From positions 1-22,411 of the forward strand of contig CAKZGB010000016.1 of assembly GCA_936911875.1 (NCBI GenBank): 22,411 nucleotides of DNA, in the 5' to 3' direction. Position numbers and translations under genes: made by a program. Positions 21,827-22,411 of the stretch are shown one piece after another (position 1 is the stretch's first letter; every line of letters begins with the position of its first letter). Under the pieces are notes generated by a model. That model did no database searches. It worked only from the letters and a program-made list of their open reading frames with translations, and was not told the origin of the DNA. Source of the DNA: an uncultured Lysobacteraceae bacterium (GTDB taxonomy: Bacteria > Pseudomonadota > Gammaproteobacteria > Xanthomonadales > Xanthomonadaceae).

Positions 21827-22318
21827 ATGGCACGTGGCATTAACAAGGTCATTCTGGTCGGCAATCTCGGCAATGACCCGGAAATCAAATACACCCAAGG
21901 CGGCATGGCCATCACCAAGGCCAGTCTGGCCACTACCTCGGTCCGTAAAGATCGTGATGGCAATACCCAAGAGCGCACCGAATGGCACCGCGTGACCTTT
22001 TTCGGCAAGCTGGGCGAGATCGCCGGCGAGTATCTGAAAAAGGGCTCGCAAGTGTATGTCGAGGGCTCCATCCGTTACGACAAGTACACGGGCCAGGACG
22101 GTATCGAGCGTTACTCCACCGACATCATTGCCGATGAAATGCAAATGCTGGGCGGTCGCGGCGATGGCCGCGGCGACAGTGCCGGCAGCAGCGGCGGTTT
22201 TGCCCCGCGTCGTGAACCGGCGCAAGGCGGCTATCAGAAGCGCGCGGAGTCCACTCCGGCGCCGGCCGCGCAAGTTGCCGATTTCAAAGACTTCGGTGAC
22301 GACGACATCCCGTTCTGA
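21827..22318 (+). CDS. ssb: Single-stranded DNA-binding protein
   Basis: A 163-residue SSB that coats single-stranded DNA in replication, repair and recombination, normally as a tetramer. The OB fold covers residues 1-110 (MARGINKVILVGNLGNDPE, then TEWHRVTFFGKLGEIAGEYL and QVYVEGSIRY). A flexible Gly/Ser/Ala/Pro-rich linker (about 110-150) leads to the acidic tip DFGDDDIPF, the docking peptide for partner proteins such as exonuclease I and PriA. AGGA is 7 bases before the ATG. The length and C-terminus are normal, so the mobile element just downstream has not damaged it. Confidence 0.98.
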   Translation: MARGINKVILVGNLGNDPEIKYTQGGMAITKASLATTSVRKDRDGNTQERTEWHRVTFFGKLGEIAGEYLKKGSQVYVEGSIRYDKYTGQDGIERYSTDIIADEMQMLGGRGDGRGDSAGSSGGFAPRREPAQGGYQKRAESTPAPAAQVADFKDFGDDDIPF

Positions 22319-22341
22319 ATTTCTGCTCAGTAGCTGAAAAC

Positions 22342-22356
22342 AAAAGGCCCGCATTG
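22342..22356 (+). terminator. Left half of the ssb terminator, apparently split
   Basis: AAAAGGCCCGC (22342-22352) followed by ATTG looks like the A-tract, left arm, loop and first base of the right arm of an intrinsic terminator 24 bases after the ssb stop. The matching right arm (GCGGGCC plus T-tract) is absent: the sequence changes at 22357-22358 into the end of an insertion element. Only half the structure is visible, so this is a reconstruction. Confidence 0.55.
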
Positions 22357-22357
22357 T

Positions 22358-22411
22358 TGAACTGACCCCCATTAGTTGGACAGTAGGTTTAGAGTTTCGC
22401 TACCAAGGACT
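22358..22411 (+). mobile_element. Left end of an IS3-family (IS150-like) insertion sequence, partial
   Basis: The sequence beginning TGAACTGACCCCC and continuing to AGTTGGACAG has the layout of IS150-group terminal inverted repeats (TGTACTG, a run of C, a short AT-rich stretch, then TTGGAC). Downstream, AAGGA at 22405-22409 would be a ribosome site for orfA starting just past the window edge, reading rightward. The transposase and right end are outside the window, so the family call rests on the terminal repeat alone. Confidence 0.7.

Noticed and set aside
21649..22071. N-terminal extension of ispB by 141 codons
   Set aside because: It is antisense to ssb and crosses both promoters; the ATG at 21648 gives the normal protein.
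1..22411. tRNA or rRNA genes
   Set aside because: No cloverleaf or rRNA-like stretch was noticed in any gap; the gaps are too short or are repeats or promoters. This was by eye only.

Overview
The window reads as a chromosomal segment of a moderately GC-rich gammaproteobacterium of the order Lysobacterales (Xanthomonadales). The clearest markers are a fused aspartokinase/diaminopimelate decarboxylase (LysAC) followed directly by MurL and MurD2, the alternative route that puts D-glutamate into peptidoglycan and was characterised in Xanthomonas. Hexamer/heptamer simple repeats between genes also fit. Genus cannot be fixed from sequence alone. Genes fill almost everything; the longest gene-free stretch is about 230 bases (20-247).

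Left third (1-6264, minus strand): the last codons of an unknown plus-strand gene, a strong bidirectional terminator, two simple-repeat arrays, then a compact Fe-S assembly operon read right to left: Rrf2 regulator, sufB, sufC, sufD, sufS, a GNAT acetyltransferase and a Rieske ferredoxin. Five of its six junctions are 4-base ATGA overlaps and the other is a 1-base gap, so it should be one translationally coupled unit. No sufE, sufA or sufU is present.

Middle (6327-12479): divergent from suf is a SET-domain lysine methyltransferase with a half-lysine tail, then a 3-hydroxybutyrate dehydrogenase-like SDR overlapping a patatin-like hydrolase (TAATG), then a secreted or outer-membrane DUF5916-type protein. 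A lone PIN-domain protein converges on it, and a secreted glycine-zipper protein follows.

Right third (12495-22411): a PhzF-family isomerase diverges from lysAC-murL-murD2, whose genes overlap by ATGA and TAATG. LysAC handles both ends of the aspartate-to-lysine route, with meso-DAP as its decarboxylation substrate. MurD2 adds L-Glu to UDP-MurNAc-L-Ala and MurL epimerises it to D-Glu, so the operon joins two precursor routes that meet in the peptidoglycan stem peptide. Next is an unusual single-chain fusion of a dienelactone hydrolase and an isoaspartyl peptidase/L-asparaginase with one signal peptide. It converges, with overlapping stop codons, on ispB. ssb diverges from ispB, and the window ends in the left end of an IS3-family (IS150-like) element that seems to have split the ssb terminator.

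The points most worth following are the MurL/MurD2 module and MurL's QueC-like motif layout, the DLH-asparaginase fusion, the lysine-tailed SET protein facing the suf promoter, and the IS insertion in the ssb terminator.
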